Notes: generated by a model from the sequence alone, not told the origin. Positions 1 to 8,213 are shown, numbered from the stretch's first letter. The stretch is 11,248 bases of DNA from CAYWTX01 sp964461295 (GCA_964461295.1 CAYWTX010000005.1:1-11248); one strand, 5' to 3'. A program made the numbers and translations.

Positions 1-1518
1 CGCCGCCACAATCGCCACCGCCAGGCCGCGAACGACCGCCTTCTTCCGCACCGGGTCGTCCCACTTCACCCACCCGCCCCACATCCACAGGCCGAACGTC
101 AGCACCACGCCGAACCCCGCCACCAGGAACGCGTACCCCGCCCCCTCCGCCAGCGTGCTCAGCAAGTACAGCACGGCCGGCAGCAGCAGGAACCCCATCG
201 TCTTCTTGAAGGTCTCCATCCACTGCCCCGGCCGCGGAAGCCTCTTCAGCAGCCTGGGCAGCGCCGCCAACAGCGCGTGCGGAATCGCCATCCCAACGCC
301 GATCAGCACGATCGCCAGCGTCCCCAGCCACAGCGGCTGAAGCTGCGCCCACGTCAGCGACAACGCCATCAGCCAGAAACTGCACGGGATCGACAGCACC
401 GCCATCATGAATCCCATGCCCACCGCGGCCGGATGCCCCGGCCGTCGCTGCCCGCCGCCCGCCCCGGCCACGTTGCCGGGCACCGTCACCTCGAAGAGCC
501 CGAACAGGTTGGCCGCCAACGCCAGCAGCACCATCGCGATCAGGATCCGGACCCATGCGATCTTGAAGTAGTCGGTGATGCTGAAGGCCTGGCCGGCCAG
601 TTTGAACGCCACGCTGACCAGCGCCAGGCCCGCGAAGAACGCCACGATCCCCAACGCGAACGCCAGCCCCAGCGTGACGTGCCGCCGCGGCGACTCGCCC
701 GCCATCTGCACCAGGCTGTAGATCCGCAGCGGGATGATCGGCAGCACGCACGGCATGATGTTCAGCGTCAGGCCCGCCAGGATCGCCAACGCCAACCCGG
801 CCCACGCGCCAAGATTCTCCGCTCCCGGCGCGGTGATCGCAACGGCCCCGCCCCCCATGCCCCCGCCCGGCGAAGCGGGGGTCTTACCCTCCATCCTGGC
901 ATGTAGTTCCTTGAGTTGTTCCGGCGTCATCGCCTTGCCGACTCCCTCGGCAAGCTCCTTCGTCCACTCCGGGTTCGCGACGTTCGCGTCGCCCACCCTC
1001 ACCTTCGTGGTCGCGGCAATCGCGTTGGGGCCTTCCAGCGTGATGCATACCTTCTCGCACATCTGCCCGCGCGGAAACAGCGTGACCTCGTGGTCGCCCG
1101 CCGCCGCGTCCTTCCGAACCGTCAGCGTCGCGTAGACCACGAACGTGCCGCTGTATGTGTGGTTGTAGACCGGCCCCTCGCCGTAGTCCGCCCGCTTGGC
1201 CTTGTCCTTCGGCCAAAGCGCCGCCCCGGCCACGAACGCCCCCGCCTTCACGTCCAGCCCGCCCGCCTGCACCACCGGCCCGGGGTCCGGACTGTAGTAC
1301 ACCCACCCTTCCGCCAGCTTGCCCACCAGCGCCACGTGAAACGTCTGTCCCGGCAGAATCCGCGTGTGGCTTGCCACCGCCTTGATCTGGAAGTTCTGCG
1401 CCGCCTGCGACGGGCCGACCGTCCCCGCTGCCGGCCCGAACCCCGGGCGCTCAAACGGCCCCTGCGCCAGCGCCAAGGCCGCCAACAACGCAACGCCGCC
1501 AACCGCACGATGGAACAT
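1..1518 (-). CDS. dsbD: DsbD-family thiol:disulfide interchange protein, 3' end beyond left edge
   Basis: The first 506 residues are visible and the frame is still open at base 1. DsbD proteins carry electrons across the inner membrane from cytoplasmic thioredoxin to periplasmic thiol partners. Residues 1-19 form a signal peptide (VALLAALALA). Residues about 40-180 match the periplasmic N-terminal DsbD domain, with a candidate redox pair at C154 and C158 (CEKVC). A Gly-rich linker leads into the CcdA-like membrane domain. It has the hallmark NIMPCVLPIIP with C257 and a second membrane Cys, C379, in IPCSFWLMA, the expected positions for the two membrane-embedded redox cysteines. At least seven hydrophobic segments follow from residue 235. 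Any C-terminal thioredoxin domain would lie off the window. The ATG at 1518 follows an AAGGAAAG ribosome site about 6 bases upstream. The CEKVC spacing differs from the longer spacing of classical DsbD N-domains. The family is secure; exact symbol and partner are inferred. Confidence 0.88.
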   Translation of the reverse strand, partial: MFHRAVGGVALLAALALAQGPFERPGFGPAAGTVGPSQAAQNFQIKAVASHTRILPGQTFHVALVGKLAEGWVYYSPDPGPVVQAGGLDVKAGAFVAGAALWPKDKAKRADYGEGPVYNHTYSGTFVVYATLTVRKDAAAGDHEVTLFPRGQMCEKVCITLEGPNAIAATTKVRVGDANVANPEWTKELAEGVGKAMTPEQLKELHARMEGKTPASPGGGMGGGAVAITAPGAENLGAWAGLALAILAGLTLNIMPCVLPIIPLRIYSLVQMAGESPRRHVTLGLAFALGIVAFFAGLALVSVAFKLAGQAFSITDYFKIAWVRILIAMVLLALAANLFGLFEVTVPGNVAGAGGGQRRPGHPAAVGMGFMMAVLSIPCSFWLMALSLTWAQLQPLWLGTLAIVLIGVGMAIPHALLAALPRLLKRLPRPGQWMETFKKTMGFLLLPAVLYLLSTLAEGAGYAFLVAGFGVVLTFGLWMWGGWVKWDDPVRKKAVVRGLAVAIVAA

Positions 1519-1640
1519 GCCGTCTTTCCTTCGATTGGCCCGGAATCCCCGGCCCGACAGTGACAGAGCCCCTTCCTGGGCGAAGGGCCCTGCTTGACTA
1601 CAGGTTGTGCGCAATGGCCTGGTTCTCCGTAACCGGCCTG

Positions 1641-2294
1641 TCACACCCAGCCGCGAATCCTATACATCGCCCAAGCCAGGTACTCGTACAACTTCGTCGA
1701 CAACGTGGCCGCGCGGCTGACCGAATCTTCCTCGATGCTGCCGGCTTTCAGCGACTGCCATCGCGGCGGGCACACTCGCACGTCCGCGTACCCCGCCCTC
1801 GCGAACACAGCCTTCGCCCTCGACGTGTGGTAGAGCGACGTGACCACCAGGAACCGCTGCGTCTTGGGGTCCACGCCGCTCAACGCCGCCACCGTGTGGG
1901 GATGGCTCCGCGTGCCGACGGCGTTGGCATCGAGCAGCAGATCAGCCTCCGCCACGCCACATTCGCGCGCAACCCGCTTCATGCCCGGTACGTCCTTGGC
2001 GGTCGAGCTCACGATCACCTTGCCCGCCCAGCCCTGGCGGTACAGATCCGCCGCCTCGGCCACACGCTCATCGTTGCCGCCCAGCACGACGATCCAGTCC
2101 GCCTTGGCGGGCGGATCCATCGCGATGAGCGGCCGGCCCATCCGTTCGCCGACGGGCGCGAAGACCGCGATGAGCACGGCGACGACGCCCAGGTTGACGG
2201 TCCATTGCAGGATGCGCCCAGCCCTTCGCACGAGGCCTTTCCGGGGCTGCGGCTCGCCGCATGTTCCAGTCGACGGCTGCCGTGTGTCGGTCAT
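1641..2294 (-). CDS. DUF218/YdcF-like membrane-anchored protein
   Basis: A 217-residue protein. After a basic, Pro-rich N-terminus, one membrane segment spans about residues 27-46 (VNLGVVAVLIAVFAPV). It is followed by a DUF218 (YdcF/SanA/ElyC-type) domain starting with the family motif DWIVVLGG, then ADLYRQGWAGKVIVSS, and ending with VTSLYHTSRAKAVFARAG, the conserved C-terminal block of the family. Members are linked to envelope homeostasis and exported-polysaccharide or nucleotide-like ligand handling, but most have no known reaction, so none is assigned. The usual NTYEN-like motif is replaced by GTRSHPHT. The frame stays open upstream to 2939, but the extra part encodes repeat sequence and antisense of the next gene, so the ATG at 2294 is chosen; its ribosome site is weak. 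It lies 122 bases before the DsbD-family gene and may be cotranscribed with it. Confidence 0.82.
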   Translation of the reverse strand: MTDTRQPSTGTCGEPQPRKGLVRRAGRILQWTVNLGVVAVLIAVFAPVGERMGRPLIAMDPPAKADWIVVLGGNDERVAEAADLYRQGWAGKVIVSSTAKDVPGMKRVARECGVAEADLLLDANAVGTRSHPHTVAALSGVDPKTQRFLVVTSLYHTSRAKAVFARAGYADVRVCPPRWQSLKAGSIEEDSVSRAATLSTKLYEYLAWAMYRIRGWV

Positions 2295-2536
2295 GCCCGA
2301 CTCGATACCCGAACCGGCAGCCGATGTCGATAGGTTTCTGGGCGACTCGCACCCGGCGCGGCCGGTGGCCGCAACCAAGGGGACGTGTGCGTTCAGCCTG
2401 AGAGGTTGTGGAAGCATCGCGGAAGCGGCCTTTCTCCCTCCTGGCCCCGGAAGGGGCGACAGAGGGCGCCGGATGCGGTCGAGGTGCCGCGACACGATTC
2501 TTTCACAAACTCTGAGGGAAGCGTCAGGGATCCGGT
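2295..2536. other. Intergenic spacer with mosaic repeats
   Basis: The 242 bases between the beta-propeller gene and the DUF218 gene hold no credible gene. They contain a 42-base repeat shared with 10245-10286, a GC hairpin around 2440-2456 (CCCCGGAAGGGG core), and at 2511-2525 the motif TCTGAGGGAAGCGTC, which matches 10201-10215 at 14 of 15 bases. Whatever promoter serves the DUF218 gene must lie here, but no confident -35/-10 pair stands out. Confidence 0.7.
2354..2395 (+). repeat. 42-base dispersed intergenic repeat, copy A
   Basis: This matches 10245-10286 in the same orientation at 37 of 42 positions. It begins GCGCGGCCGG, contains the self-complementary core GGCCGGTGGCC, and continues GCAACCAAGGGGAC. 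In this copy it sits 59 bases upstream of the DUF218 gene start, on the 5' side of that gene. Confidence 0.8.
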
Positions 2537-4147
2537 CTAGGGATCCTCCCGCCCCACCGCCCACAGCCGCCGGTGCGACGCGACGTACAGCGTCCCATTG
2601 GCGGCCACGGGCGTGCTCGATATCGGCCGGTCCAGCCGCGTGCACGACAGCACTTGCAGTTTGCGCCCCGCGGCCAGCGCCCACAGGTGCCGCTCCTGCG
2701 TGCCGACGTACACCCGCCCGTCGGCCACCATCGGCGATCCCCAGATCGGCTCCTTCGTCCGATGCACCCACACCGCCTTGCCGCTGCCCGCGTCGATGCA
2801 GTGCACGTCGCCGGCGATATCGGCTGCGTACACCAGGCCGCCGGCCACCGCCACCGTGGACATGCTTCGCGAGATGCCCCGGTACGTCCAGGCCGCACCC
2901 TTGGCCGTGATGTCGCCGCTGAGCGACGCGTCGATGCACTGCAGCACGCCGGCTGAGGGGCCATGCACCGGGTCGCGCCCCACCGTCGCGTACACCCGCC
3001 CGCCGCTGAACACCGGCGTGCCGATGATCTCGCTGGGACCGACGTAGGCATCGCGCGGCCCGCGACGGCTGGCGTCGCCGTCCCAGTAATCGGCGTCCGC
3101 GCCTCCCGGCTGGCGCAGCTCCGCACCATTGCAGTCGAACTGCCAGACCTTCTTCAGCTTTGCCACTTCCCTCTTATCCCCTGCATCCCCTGCATCCCTG
3201 CCATGTCTCTTCATCGCCTCAAACGCATAGCACACGCCGTCGCCGCCGCCGTAGAAGATCAGCGTCCGCCCGCCCGCCACGCCCAGCGACGGCGACGACC
3301 ACTGCCCGTGGAACATCCGCCGTCCGATCTTCTCGCCGTCCTCGGCCAGCACGGCCCCGGTGGCCTGGTCGATGGCGACCAGGCTCGGCGCATCGGGCAT
3401 TGGGACGGGCGCGTTGACCCGGCGATGGATGCCGTTGCCCGTCGCGGCGTACAGCACGCCGGCGTGGACCAGCACGCTGCCGGCGGCCGCGTCGTGCGGG
3501 GCGCACGGCAGCGTCGTCATATCCCGCCGCCAGAGTATGTCCGCCTCCCCCGCTCGATGCGGCGCGCCGGCCTCGGCATTGGGATCGGCCAGGCAGCCCT
3601 GCTCATCCAGGAATGGCCTCTGGTTGCCGTCGGCCAGGCCGTTGGCGTCCAGGCAGAGCACCTCGGCCCGATTGGTCACGAGGTAGACCCGCCCGCCTTC
3701 CACCGTGGGCGTGGAGCACAGGCCGGCCGCAAAATCGTCGAAGTTGCTGCCGGAGAACCTGTGGCGCGACTTGGGCACCCGCAGCCGCCACAGCAGCCGC
3801 CCCGTGCGCTCCTCCAGGCACAGCAGGGCCCCGCCCCAGCCTCTGTCGCTCGTGCCGATGTACACCTTGCCGCCCGCCACGACGGGGCTGGTGTAGGTCT
3901 GGCCACCCAGCGCCGCGACCCAGCGGATGTTGCGCAAGGCCGCGACGTTGATCCCCCCGCTGTTGCCGTCCAGGCCGGCGCCGAACGTCCCGACCAGCCC
4001 GCGCTGGGCGCTGACCATGTTCCGCCCCGGCCCGCCACCCCAGCAGGGCCAATCGTCGCCCGGCGCGGCGCTGGCGCAGGCGCAGGCGCCGAACGCGAGG
4101 GCGAACAGGGCCACAGACGACCGGAAGACCATGCCACGAGGATACAT
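2537..4147 (-). CDS. Secreted PQQ-like beta-propeller protein
   Basis: A 536-residue exported protein built from PQQ-like (WD40-type) blades. A signal peptide covers about residues 1-27 (VALFALAFGACACASA, likely cut before APGDDW). The DDWPCWGG start of the mature protein is typical of planctomycete outer-membrane-biogenesis/PQQ-like proteins. Blade motifs recur: KVYIGTSD...LLCLEERTGRLLW, RVYLVTNRAEVLCLDANG, LYAATGNGIHRR, RVYATVGRDPVHG, LVYAADIAGDVHCIDAGSG, RVYVGTQERHLWALAAG and LYVASHRRLWAVGRE. No quinoprotein dehydrogenase catalytic set is evident, so a binding or scaffold role is more likely than an oxidoreductase; this is inference. The ATG at 4147 has AGGGGAG close upstream; the ATG at 4132 is the alternative. 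The open frame continues to 4300 but without signal-peptide logic. Residues about 315-324 are an odd GDAGDAG-type linker encoded by a 9-base tandem repeat. Confidence 0.85.
   Translation of the reverse strand: MYPRGMVFRSSVALFALAFGACACASAAPGDDWPCWGGGPGRNMVSAQRGLVGTFGAGLDGNSGGINVAALRNIRWVAALGGQTYTSPVVAGGKVYIGTSDRGWGGALLCLEERTGRLLWRLRVPKSRHRFSGSNFDDFAAGLCSTPTVEGGRVYLVTNRAEVLCLDANGLADGNQRPFLDEQGCLADPNAEAGAPHRAGEADILWRRDMTTLPCAPHDAAAGSVLVHAGVLYAATGNGIHRRVNAPVPMPDAPSLVAIDQATGAVLAEDGEKIGRRMFHGQWSSPSLGVAGGRTLIFYGGGDGVCYAFEAMKRHGRDAGDAGDKREVAKLKKVWQFDCNGAELRQPGGADADYWDGDASRRGPRDAYVGPSEIIGTPVFSGGRVYATVGRDPVHGPSAGVLQCIDASLSGDITAKGAAWTYRGISRSMSTVAVAGGLVYAADIAGDVHCIDAGSGKAVWVHRTKEPIWGSPMVADGRVYVGTQERHLWALAAGRKLQVLSCTRLDRPISSTPVAANGTLYVASHRRLWAVGREDP
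3177..3203. repeat. Three 9-base tandem units inside the beta-propeller gene
   Basis: The plus strand reads TCCCCTGCA twice and then a degenerate TCCCTGCCA, three units in phase with the reading frame of the minus-strand gene. They encode a short Gly-Asp-Ala-rich linker at about residues 315-324, between two propeller blades. Confidence 0.75.
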
Positions 4148-4206
4148 GCTCCCCTGTTGGACAACCACCCCATACGCTGGTTCCCGCCGATCCGCGGTTC
4201 GGCAAC

Positions 4207-4241
4207 AAAGAAAGTGGGCCCGGCACCCGAGTGCCAGGCCC
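4207..4241 (-). terminator. Intrinsic terminator of the PEP-CTERM gene
   Basis: Bases 4216-4226 and 4231-4241 form an 11-bp stem with one mismatch (GGGCCTGGCAC / GTGCCGGGCCC in the minus-strand RNA) and a 4-base loop. On the minus strand it is followed by a U-rich stretch, ACTTTCTTTGTT. It lies 86 bases after the stop codon at 4327, the right place to end that transcript before the beta-propeller gene. Confidence 0.6.
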
Positions 4242-4326
4242 TTCGCCGCCCCACAAGGACGGCTAACGTAGGGTCCGTTACCCGATGCGGCCCCGGCCAA
4301 CCCGGGACTCGCCTCGGACGCTCAAC

Positions 4327-5019
4327 TTAGATGCTCTTCTCCCGCCGGCGCCGGCGGGCCAGCAGAGCCGCGCCGCCCAGAACCAGCAGGCTTGCCGCGG
4401 CCGGTTCGGGCACCGCCGGCGAACCGGGATCAGCCACTCCGCTCAGGCTCTCGCCGTTCAGGATCGAGGCGCTGATCCCGTGAAAACCGATCGATCCGAA
4501 CGCCGAGTCCTCGCCGCCGAACGCGGCCAGGTAATCGCCGATGGCGGACCCGTCCGCCAGCGAGGTGGAGAACGCCACCTGAAGCTGCTCGCCGATGCCG
4601 ATGCCCTGCTGGGGCGACGGGCTGTCCGCCTGCAACTCGACCATCCCCGTGTCGTCGTGCAACTGGGGGTAGCCCGGCAGGCCGTTGTAGCGGGCAAGGC
4701 TGTAGCTCACGCCGCCGGTGTGGGTCAGGATCGCCGGGTTCCACAGGATCGCCGTGGCCGTGTCGTCGTCCAAGGTGTCGATGACGATCTCTTTGAAGAC
4801 CACGGAGACCTCCGGGGCGGCGGAAACATTGGTGAACGTCACGATGGCTTGCCCGCCGGCCACCGACAAGTCCACCCTCATCCGCACGTCGCTCAGGCTG
4901 GCGCCGGGTACGATGGCGTGATCGGTGTTGGTTCCGTAGATGATGAAGTCGGCGGACGCGGCAGCGGTAAGGCTCGCAAGGGCGAGGCAGGCAACGAAGC
5001 CGAAAAGAAGACGGTCCAT
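4327..5019 (-). CDS. PEP-CTERM sorting-domain exoprotein
   Basis: A 230-residue secreted protein of unknown specific role. Residues 1-23 are a signal peptide (LLFGFVACLALASLTAAASA, cut before DF). The mature region is rich in beta-prone, acidic and Gly residues, with no recognisable enzyme motif. The C-terminus is a textbook PEP-CTERM tail: VPEP at about 203-206, a hydrophobic segment AAASLLVLGGAALLA, then five arginines. In this family the tail is recognised by an exosortase (EpsH/XrtA type) and links the protein to extracellular polysaccharide or surface biogenesis. No exosortase gene is in the window. The ATG at 5019 has an exceptionally strong ribosome site and the gene is followed by a terminator, so it looks like a single-gene unit. 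Confidence 0.9.
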   Translation of the reverse strand: MDRLLFGFVACLALASLTAAASADFIIYGTNTDHAIVPGASLSDVRMRVDLSVAGGQAIVTFTNVSAAPEVSVVFKEIVIDTLDDDTATAILWNPAILTHTGGVSYSLARYNGLPGYPQLHDDTGMVELQADSPSPQQGIGIGEQLQVAFSTSLADGSAIGDYLAAFGGEDSAFGSIGFHGISASILNGESLSGVADPGSPAVPEPAAASLLVLGGAALLARRRRREKSI

Positions 5020-5030
5020 GGATCACCTCC
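5020..5030 (-). promoter_or_regulatory. Unusually long Shine-Dalgarno sequence
   Basis: On the minus strand the leader reads GGAGGTGATCC directly before the ATG at 5019. All eleven bases are complementary to the canonical bacterial 16S rRNA 3' tail (GGATCACCTCC). The GGAGG core is 6 bases from the ATG. This fixes the start codon and suggests strong translation of the PEP-CTERM protein. Confidence 0.75.
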
Positions 5031-5092
5031 GAAGGCGCTCGCGACGCCGCCGACCGGCGCACAGAGCCGGACGCGACACCTCGCGTGACAAC

Positions 5093-5108
5093 CGAACCGT
5101 ACGATTCG
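5093..5108. promoter_or_regulatory. 16-base near-palindrome upstream of the PEP-CTERM gene
   Basis: CGAACCGTACGATTCG is self-complementary except for one base pair and lies 74 bases upstream of the PEP-CTERM start, in the 172-base spacer after the lipoprotein gene. It could be an operator; no protein is known to bind it and such a site can occur by chance. I see no clear promoter hexamers or other features in 5031-5191. Confidence 0.3.
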
Positions 5109-5191
5109 CTTCGGAGGCGGGCAAACCAACAGAATGCCCTTGTGGGACATAGTCGACATGGAACGGCAACCGGGCCTCGCCCACGCCGGCA

Positions 5192-7348
5192 TCACGGCGC
5201 GGTACTGGCCCGGAGAGGCGGCATGTAGCCGCCGGCCGCGGCGGCCTGGAACTCCTCCAGCCGACGAGCAGCGCCGGGGGTGTGCAGCAAGGCGTTGAGG
5301 GTGTGTTCGGCCGCGGCGATTGCGCCGGCGTCGCCGCGCTTCACCGACGCCAGGTGAAGCACCCATGCGACGCGGGGGTCGGCGGGGTCCTCCTGTTCCA
5401 TGGCGGCCGCCCGGGCGGCCGAGGCAACGCCGCCCGCGGCGCCCGTTGCCTCCAGCCAGGCCAGCAACAGCCGGCCCTCCCAGTGCTCCGGGCGCTGGGC
5501 CAGCAGCTTGCCCAGCGCCTCCGCCGCCCGGTCGGGCAAGCCCTGGGCGATGCAGTTCAGCGCAAGACAGTACCGCGCCGCCGGGTACGCACGCTCGGCC
5601 GCCAACGCCCGAGCGAACGCGGTCGCCGCCTCAGGCCCGCGCCCGCTTCCCGCCAGGGCCGCCCCCAGCATGTGCCAGGCCTCGCCGTCGTTGCCGTCGG
5701 CGGCCGTCGCCGCCGAGAGGCACTCCACGGCCGCGGCAAGCTGCCCGTCGCGCAGGAGTACGCGTCCGCGGGCGGCGCTGCCTGGCGGATAGCCCCGCAG
5801 GGCGTTGCGGAAGTCCCACTTGCCCTTCTGCGTGGGGTTGCCGGTCATCTCGTCGCGGGCCGCTCCCGCCTTGAGCGCCGCCTTGATCTGCTCGTGCCGC
5901 CCGTCGTTGCGGGGGATCTCCAGCGGGAACTGCCTGTCGAGGATGACCTTCCCGTCCGCTTCCAGGACAACCCGCCCGCCGCGGAAGGCGTCGGGCAGCG
6001 CGAAGACCGCGGGCCGGGTCGGCCCGCACGGCACGATCCCCGCCTTTGGCCCGCTTGCCGGTCGGGTCATCGCCAGGTCCCCCACCGGGCGCAGCGTCAC
6101 CGCCTCCACTCGCGGCTTGTCTCCGCTCAGCTCGACGTGCACCGCCACGTTCGCGTCGGCGTAGTCGACCTTGCCGATGCCGCCTACCAGGGCGAACGTG
6201 TGCGCGAACTGCCACGCCTCGCCAGCCTCCTGCCACCGCTCCACACCTTCGAAGACGCAGTCCGATCCGCCCCACAACTCGACCATGTTGTACATGGCCT
6301 TCCCGCTGAAACATCCTCCCCAGGCATCCCACGTGCCGTCGCCGCGGTAGTACTGCTTTGCGCCGGGAGCCTCGGCCGGGTCGCCGATCCGCAGCCGGTT
6401 CACGCGAGCCTGCGGGTACCATAGCCCCGCGAAGCCGTAGGGCATGTCCCAGGCGAAGACGGAGGTGTCGGCCCGGTTGGCGTCGCCGATCCGGTCCTCG
6501 GCGGGGTCGTAGCGGCGGAACTGCTCGCCGCGGTGGCTGCTGGCGAACGAGGCGGGGTACACCCACTGCGTCCGGGTGCGCCCTTCCGGCGGGCGGGCGT
6601 CGCCGAGAACCGTGCCCCCGGGGCCATGGTTCCGCGGAAAGAACGCGTCGTTCCAGCACTGCCGCCCCACGCGCAGCGGCGCCGGGTTCGTCACGCGGTA
6701 GGTCACGCGGAACGCCGCCTCGCCCGGGCGCAGCGTGACGTGCTGGCTCAGACACAGGTGCGTGGAGAACTGCGCGGCGTTCGGCTCGCCGGGCCTGCCG
6801 TGGCTGAAGTCCATCCACATGGCCACGGTGACGCTGCCGTCGTCGCGCCGGAAGATGCGCCACGAGGCCGGCTGGTCCATGCACCGCATGCCGTGCTCGG
6901 CGCGCGGGAACGACGCGCGCACGCCGGCCTGCCAGAAGGGGAAGTAGTTCCGTGCCCGCAGGTCGTCGTAGAACAGCCCGTCGCCGGTCGGCTTGAACAC
7001 GGCGTCGCGGACCTGCCCGCCCCATTCGGGCACCACCCGCACCCGAAGGTACTCGTTTTCCAGCGTCACGCAGCCGAAGGTCCGCTCGCCGACGATCTCC
7101 TCCCCCCAGTGCCGCCGATCGCCCGGCTGCGTGGCCGGCTCTTCGCGGACCTTCTGCACGGCCCAGGGCAACGTGAGGCTCTCCTGGCGTACCTCCACCG
7201 GCGCCGACGTCGCCAGCGGCGCCCGCGGGTCGCCGCCCGGGCCCCCACACCCCGCGCAGACCAGCCCCGCGGCAACGCAGGCAGATACAACTGCAAGCGC
7301 CCATGGGAGAGAACCGTCCGCACCCGAACTGCCTCGCCTTGCATCCAT
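5192..7348 (-). CDS. Lipoprotein with DUF5107 (mutarotase-like) domain and TPR repeats
   Basis: A 718-residue exported protein. The N-terminus is a signal segment (LPWALAVVSACVAAGLVCAGC) with a plausible lipobox CAGC giving lipidated C34, followed by a Gly/Pro linker. Residues about 55-500 match DUF5107: FGCVTLENEYLRVRVVPEWGGQVRDAVFKPTG is split over the typical beta-strands of that family, with later blocks RYDPAEDRIGDANRADTSVFAW and NMVELWGGSDCVFEGVERWQ. DUF5107 resembles galactose-mutarotase-like carbohydrate-binding folds and is usually paired with TPRs. Residues about 545-700 are helical repeats of TPR type (GEAWHMLGAALAGSGRGPEA, YPAARYCLALNCIAQGLPDR). Its substrate is unknown; a carbohydrate is the likeliest ligand by family and by its neighbours. 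The ATG at 7348 follows GAGGTAGG, which overlaps the stop of the upstream phosphatase gene. The frame is open to 7474, but that part is phosphatase antisense-frame sequence. Confidence 0.83.
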   Translation of the reverse strand: MDARRGSSGADGSLPWALAVVSACVAAGLVCAGCGGPGGDPRAPLATSAPVEVRQESLTLPWAVQKVREEPATQPGDRRHWGEEIVGERTFGCVTLENEYLRVRVVPEWGGQVRDAVFKPTGDGLFYDDLRARNYFPFWQAGVRASFPRAEHGMRCMDQPASWRIFRRDDGSVTVAMWMDFSHGRPGEPNAAQFSTHLCLSQHVTLRPGEAAFRVTYRVTNPAPLRVGRQCWNDAFFPRNHGPGGTVLGDARPPEGRTRTQWVYPASFASSHRGEQFRRYDPAEDRIGDANRADTSVFAWDMPYGFAGLWYPQARVNRLRIGDPAEAPGAKQYYRGDGTWDAWGGCFSGKAMYNMVELWGGSDCVFEGVERWQEAGEAWQFAHTFALVGGIGKVDYADANVAVHVELSGDKPRVEAVTLRPVGDLAMTRPASGPKAGIVPCGPTRPAVFALPDAFRGGRVVLEADGKVILDRQFPLEIPRNDGRHEQIKAALKAGAARDEMTGNPTQKGKWDFRNALRGYPPGSAARGRVLLRDGQLAAAVECLSAATAADGNDGEAWHMLGAALAGSGRGPEAATAFARALAAERAYPAARYCLALNCIAQGLPDRAAEALGKLLAQRPEHWEGRLLLAWLEATGAAGGVASAARAAAMEQEDPADPRVAWVLHLASVKRGDAGAIAAAEHTLNALLHTPGAARRLEEFQAAAAGGYMPPLRASTAP

Positions 7349-7355
7349 CACGCAC

Positions 7356-8207
7356 CTACCTCGGGTCGAACTCCCCCGCCGCCAGCCGCCGGATGAAACC
7401 CGCCAGCCCATCCTCCACCGTGTGCCTCGCCACGTCGCGAAGCGACGGCGGGGCCGACGCCATGGCCGCGCCAAGCCCGGCCCCCCCTACCATCGGAATG
7501 TCGTTCACGTCGTCTCCCGCCGCCGCCACGCGAGCCATCGCCACACCCATCCCCTGCGCCACGTACTTCAACGCCGTCAACTTCGTGGCGCCCGCCGCGT
7601 GCGCCTCGATCACCGTGACCCCGTAGTTCGGCGCCAGGATCGCGTGCACGTTCAGCCGGTCGGCGAATCGCGGGCGAAGCTCCTCCGACAACCTCGCCGC
7701 CGCGCTTCGCTCCAGCACCGTCGAAATGCGCAGAATCTCCGCGAGGCCGTCGGCCTCGTCCAGCCGACGCACCTTGCGGATACGGACGCGCATCTTGGAG
7801 AACCAGTCGCGCCATGCCCCCGCCATGTCGCCCGCTTCGGTCACGTAGTAATCGAACGGGTGCCGCCACCCGTCCACCAACGCCATCGCCGCCAGGTTCT
7901 GCTCGCCCAGGGCTTCGGCAAACTCCTGCGCCACCGCCCGCGGCATGGCCTTCTGGTAGAGCGTGCGCCCCGTGTCCGGCTCGCTCACCTGCGCCCCGCC
8001 GACGACGATCATCGGCTCGGCCGGCCCCGTCCGCGGCAACTGCCGCCACACCGGCAGCGATTCAGCCACGCTGCGCCCGGTGGCCAGGCACACGCGCAGC
8101 CCCCCCGCCTGAGCGGCCGACAACGCCGCCAACACGTCCTCGGCGACAACCTGGTCGCGCCCGACCAGCGTCCCGTCAATGTCCAACGCCAACAACTGGT
8201 AATGCAT
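7356..8207 (-). CDS. Cof-type HAD-superfamily hydrolase (sugar-phosphatase-like)
   Basis: A 283-residue cytoplasmic phosphatase with all four HAD motifs: DIDGT (nucleophile D9, acid/base D11), LATGRS (T43), K209 in GATKLTALKY, and GDDVND at 231-236 binding magnesium. The large insertion between motifs II and III marks the type IIB (Cof/YidA) cap, whose members hydrolyse sugar phosphates and related small phosphoesters. The exact substrate cannot be read from the sequence. Next to a mannose-6-phosphate isomerase, a hexose phosphate is a fair guess. The ATG at 8207 is chosen because DIDGT starts within nine residues, as is normal; the extra open frame to 8261 encodes intergenic repeat sequence. 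The ribosome site GGGAG lies 8 bases upstream, inside an inverted repeat. Only 7 bases separate its stop from the DUF5107 lipoprotein start. Confidence 0.88.
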   Translation of the reverse strand: MHYQLLALDIDGTLVGRDQVVAEDVLAALSAAQAGGLRVCLATGRSVAESLPVWRQLPRTGPAEPMIVVGGAQVSEPDTGRTLYQKAMPRAVAQEFAEALGEQNLAAMALVDGWRHPFDYYVTEAGDMAGAWRDWFSKMRVRIRKVRRLDEADGLAEILRISTVLERSAAARLSEELRPRFADRLNVHAILAPNYGVTVIEAHAAGATKLTALKYVAQGMGVAMARVAAAGDDVNDIPMVGGAGLGAAMASAPPSLRDVARHTVEDGLAGFIRRLAAGEFDPR

Positions 8208-8213
8208 AAGAAG

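Noticed and set aside
1519..1640. Terminator between the DUF218 and DsbD-like genes (CCCTT/AAGGG around 1570-1590).
   Set aside because: The stem is only about five base pairs and no T tract follows on the minus strand.
2295..2939. N-terminal extension of the DUF218 protein to 2939.
   Set aside because: The extension overlaps the propeller gene in another frame and translates the 42-base repeat; no domain or ribosome site supports it.
2963..4330. A 455-codon plus-strand open frame opposite the propeller gene.
   Set aside because: Arg/His/Ala-rich composition with no motifs and antisense to clear PQQ-like blades.
7349..7474. Longer N-terminus for the DUF5107 lipoprotein.
   Set aside because: It overlaps the phosphatase C-terminus, is Arg/Trp-rich, and would bury the signal peptide behind 41 residues.
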